Of a DNA stretch of 7,309 nt, positions 6,428 to 7,309 are shown piece after piece. A program made the translations under genes and the position numbers. This stretch comes from Thermoplasmata archaeon. GTDB lineage: Archaea > Thermoplasmatota > E2 > DHVEG-1 > B18-G2. The notes below the pieces were generated by a model. The model searched no databases and was not told where the DNA came from. It worked only from the letters and a program-made list of their open reading frames with translations. Each line of letters opens with the position of its first letter. Position 1 is the first letter of the stretch. The stretch lies in NCBI GenBank assembly GCA_021161685.1, contig JAGHAD010000016.1, forward strand, positions 1 to 7,309. The letters are read 5' to 3'.

Positions 6428-7309
6428 AGTTAAATATTAAAACATTCATTCTATCCTCTGCTTTGTTACCGGAATTGTCATAGGCTACAACCTTTATCTC
6501 GTGGTTTCCTATGGTAAACTCGTTCCATTGCCATTCATATGGACTTTCACCATCTGTTGTTTTCAATTTATCATCAATGTAAAATTCTACCCTGTCTATC
6601 CCGCTTTCATCAGTGGCATTTACTACAATTGTGATCTTTCCAATAATGAGCGTTTTTCCTATGGGTAACAGAGCCTTATCAAAAATGTGCAAATACCCCT
6701 CTTTTGGTTTTTCTATGTGAACATCTGGTGGCTCATTATCCTCTGTTACCAAGATTTTTGCCTCATATGGATACAGGGTCAATTCGAAATTGTCAGGGTC
6801 ATCGATTACCATGCTTTTTCTATTTAGAACATCGTATAGAACTTCTCCCTCTCTAAAAGGTATTTTCAGTATACTCGTCACATTCCTTCCCTGAAAATTG
6901 ACAACGACAACGATCTTTTCATCTTCACATTTTCTCAAATAGGCAATGATGTTATCTCCGCCTTTCCATACATTTTCTATCGTCCCCTGTTTAATTGCCC
7001 TGTATTTTTCCCTAATGTCTAGCAATTTTTTATAGAGGTTAAACATCTCGTAATTAATTGAACCAATATCTCCATCCGGAAAAATTTCTCTGTGATAAAT
7101 GTGTGGGAATCCCGGGATAGTGGTGATCAAAACCGCTCCAATTTTGTGTAACTGTGGATTGTTTTCATAGAATTGATAACCGAAATCGTGCGTCATCAAA
7201 AATCTTCCTCTGGGTTTTCCATAATACAGACATTCTTCTTCAAAAAACTCCACAAAATCTTCGGAGGTAACCTTTCCCATTATGACATCTCGCATGAAAC
7301 ATTTGCCAA
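6420..7309 (-). CDS. C-terminal part of a GH13 (alpha-amylase family) glycosidase with Ig-like tail; 5' end outside window
   Basis: The reading frame is open to the right edge, where the residues just before the first in-window Met (7295) read G-K-C-F, so that Met is internal and the true start lies outside. Residues are counted from this Met. R31-F-L-M-T-H-D37 matches GH13 conserved region IV, in which the His-Asp pair belongs to the active site and the Asp stabilises the transition state. T-I-P-G-F-P-H-I-Y at about 59-67 corresponds to the family's usual L-P-G-x-P-x-x-Y element. A domain C-like beta region follows at about 105-186 and an Ig-like module at 188-291. Known from the family: GH13 enzymes hydrolyse or transfer alpha-glucans. 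Inferred: an extracellular starch- or glycogen-type enzyme. Catalytic regions I to III lie outside, so substrate and exact subfamily cannot be judged. The gene ends 4 bases before the next start, implying co-transcription. Confidence 0.87.
   Translation of the reverse strand, partial: GKCFMRDVIMGKVTSEDFVEFFEEECLYYGKPRGRFLMTHDFGYQFYENNPQLHKIGAVLITTIPGFPHIYHREIFPDGDIGSINYEMFNLYKKLLDIREKYRAIKQGTIENVWKGGDNIIAYLRKCEDEKIVVVVNFQGRNVTSILKIPFREGEVLYDVLNRKSMVIDDPDNFELTLYPYEAKILVTEDNEPPDVHIEKPKEGYLHIFDKALLPIGKTLIIGKITIVVNATDESGIDRVEFYIDDKLKTTDGESPYEWQWNEFTIGNHEIKVVAYDNSGNKAEDRMNVLIFNWM
6423..6734 (-). repeat. Ig-like tail module, copy 1 (on the GH13 protein)
   Basis: It codes for a roughly 100-residue beta-sandwich-like module with V-E-F-Y-I-D-D, Y-E-W-Q-W-N-E-F, H-E-I-K-V-V-A-Y-D and a terminal I-F-N-W. 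It resembles bacterial/archaeal Ig-like domains (Big family) often found on surface proteins. It is the most diverged of the four copies. Confidence 0.75.

Noticed and set aside
7293..7295. ATG at 7295 as the start of the GH13 gene
   Set aside because: The frame stays open to the edge, and starting here would leave GH13 without most of its barrel, so the Met is internal.
1..7309. CRISPR array, tRNA/rRNA genes or insertion sequence
   Set aside because: No regularly spaced short repeats, no cloverleaf-like or rRNA-like sequence, and no transposase or terminal inverted repeats were seen. The repeats present are coding domain duplications.

Overview
The window looks like archaeal DNA, most probably from a euryarchaeal thermophile. 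The evidence is indirect: arginine is read mostly from AGA/AGG and isoleucine often from ATA, the ribosome-binding sites are of the GGTG/GGGTGA type, the genes are packed almost without gaps, and the proteins carry many N-x-S/T sequons. I cannot name the lineage.

Everything is encoded on the minus strand, so transcription runs from the right edge to the left edge. In that order there are five genes: (1) 7309-6420, the C-terminal part of a GH13 alpha-amylase-type glycosidase, cut off at its 5' end by the window; (2) 6415-4775, a secreted single TIM-barrel, glycoside-hydrolase-like protein; (3) 4806-4228, a small membrane-anchored protein with a BsuPI-like/Ig-like beta domain; (4) 4213-1430, a very large protein holding two tandem copies of the same barrel behind a lipoprotein-like signal; (5) 1426-1, a fourth copy of the barrel, cut off at its 3' end. 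Spacers are 3 to 14 bases, and genes 2 and 3 overlap by 32 bases. No promoter, terminator, RNA gene, CRISPR array or insertion sequence is visible, and no non-coding stretch approaches 300 bases. This looks like the interior of one polycistronic unit.

The GH13 protein and genes 2, 4 and 5 all end in the same roughly 100-residue Ig-like module (the last one is truncated by the window edge). Its signature runs from VEFYxDD/N through W-x-W-x-EF and HEIKV to a terminal IFN or MFN. A shared tail on an amylase and on an unrecognised barrel family, together with signal sequences, points to a cell-surface or secreted set of enzymes acting on a polysaccharide. Four barrel copies in tandem, one pair fused in a single chain, with matched acidic residues in all four, are the most striking thing here. 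The barrel family is not one I can name, and its substrate cannot be read from the sequence.
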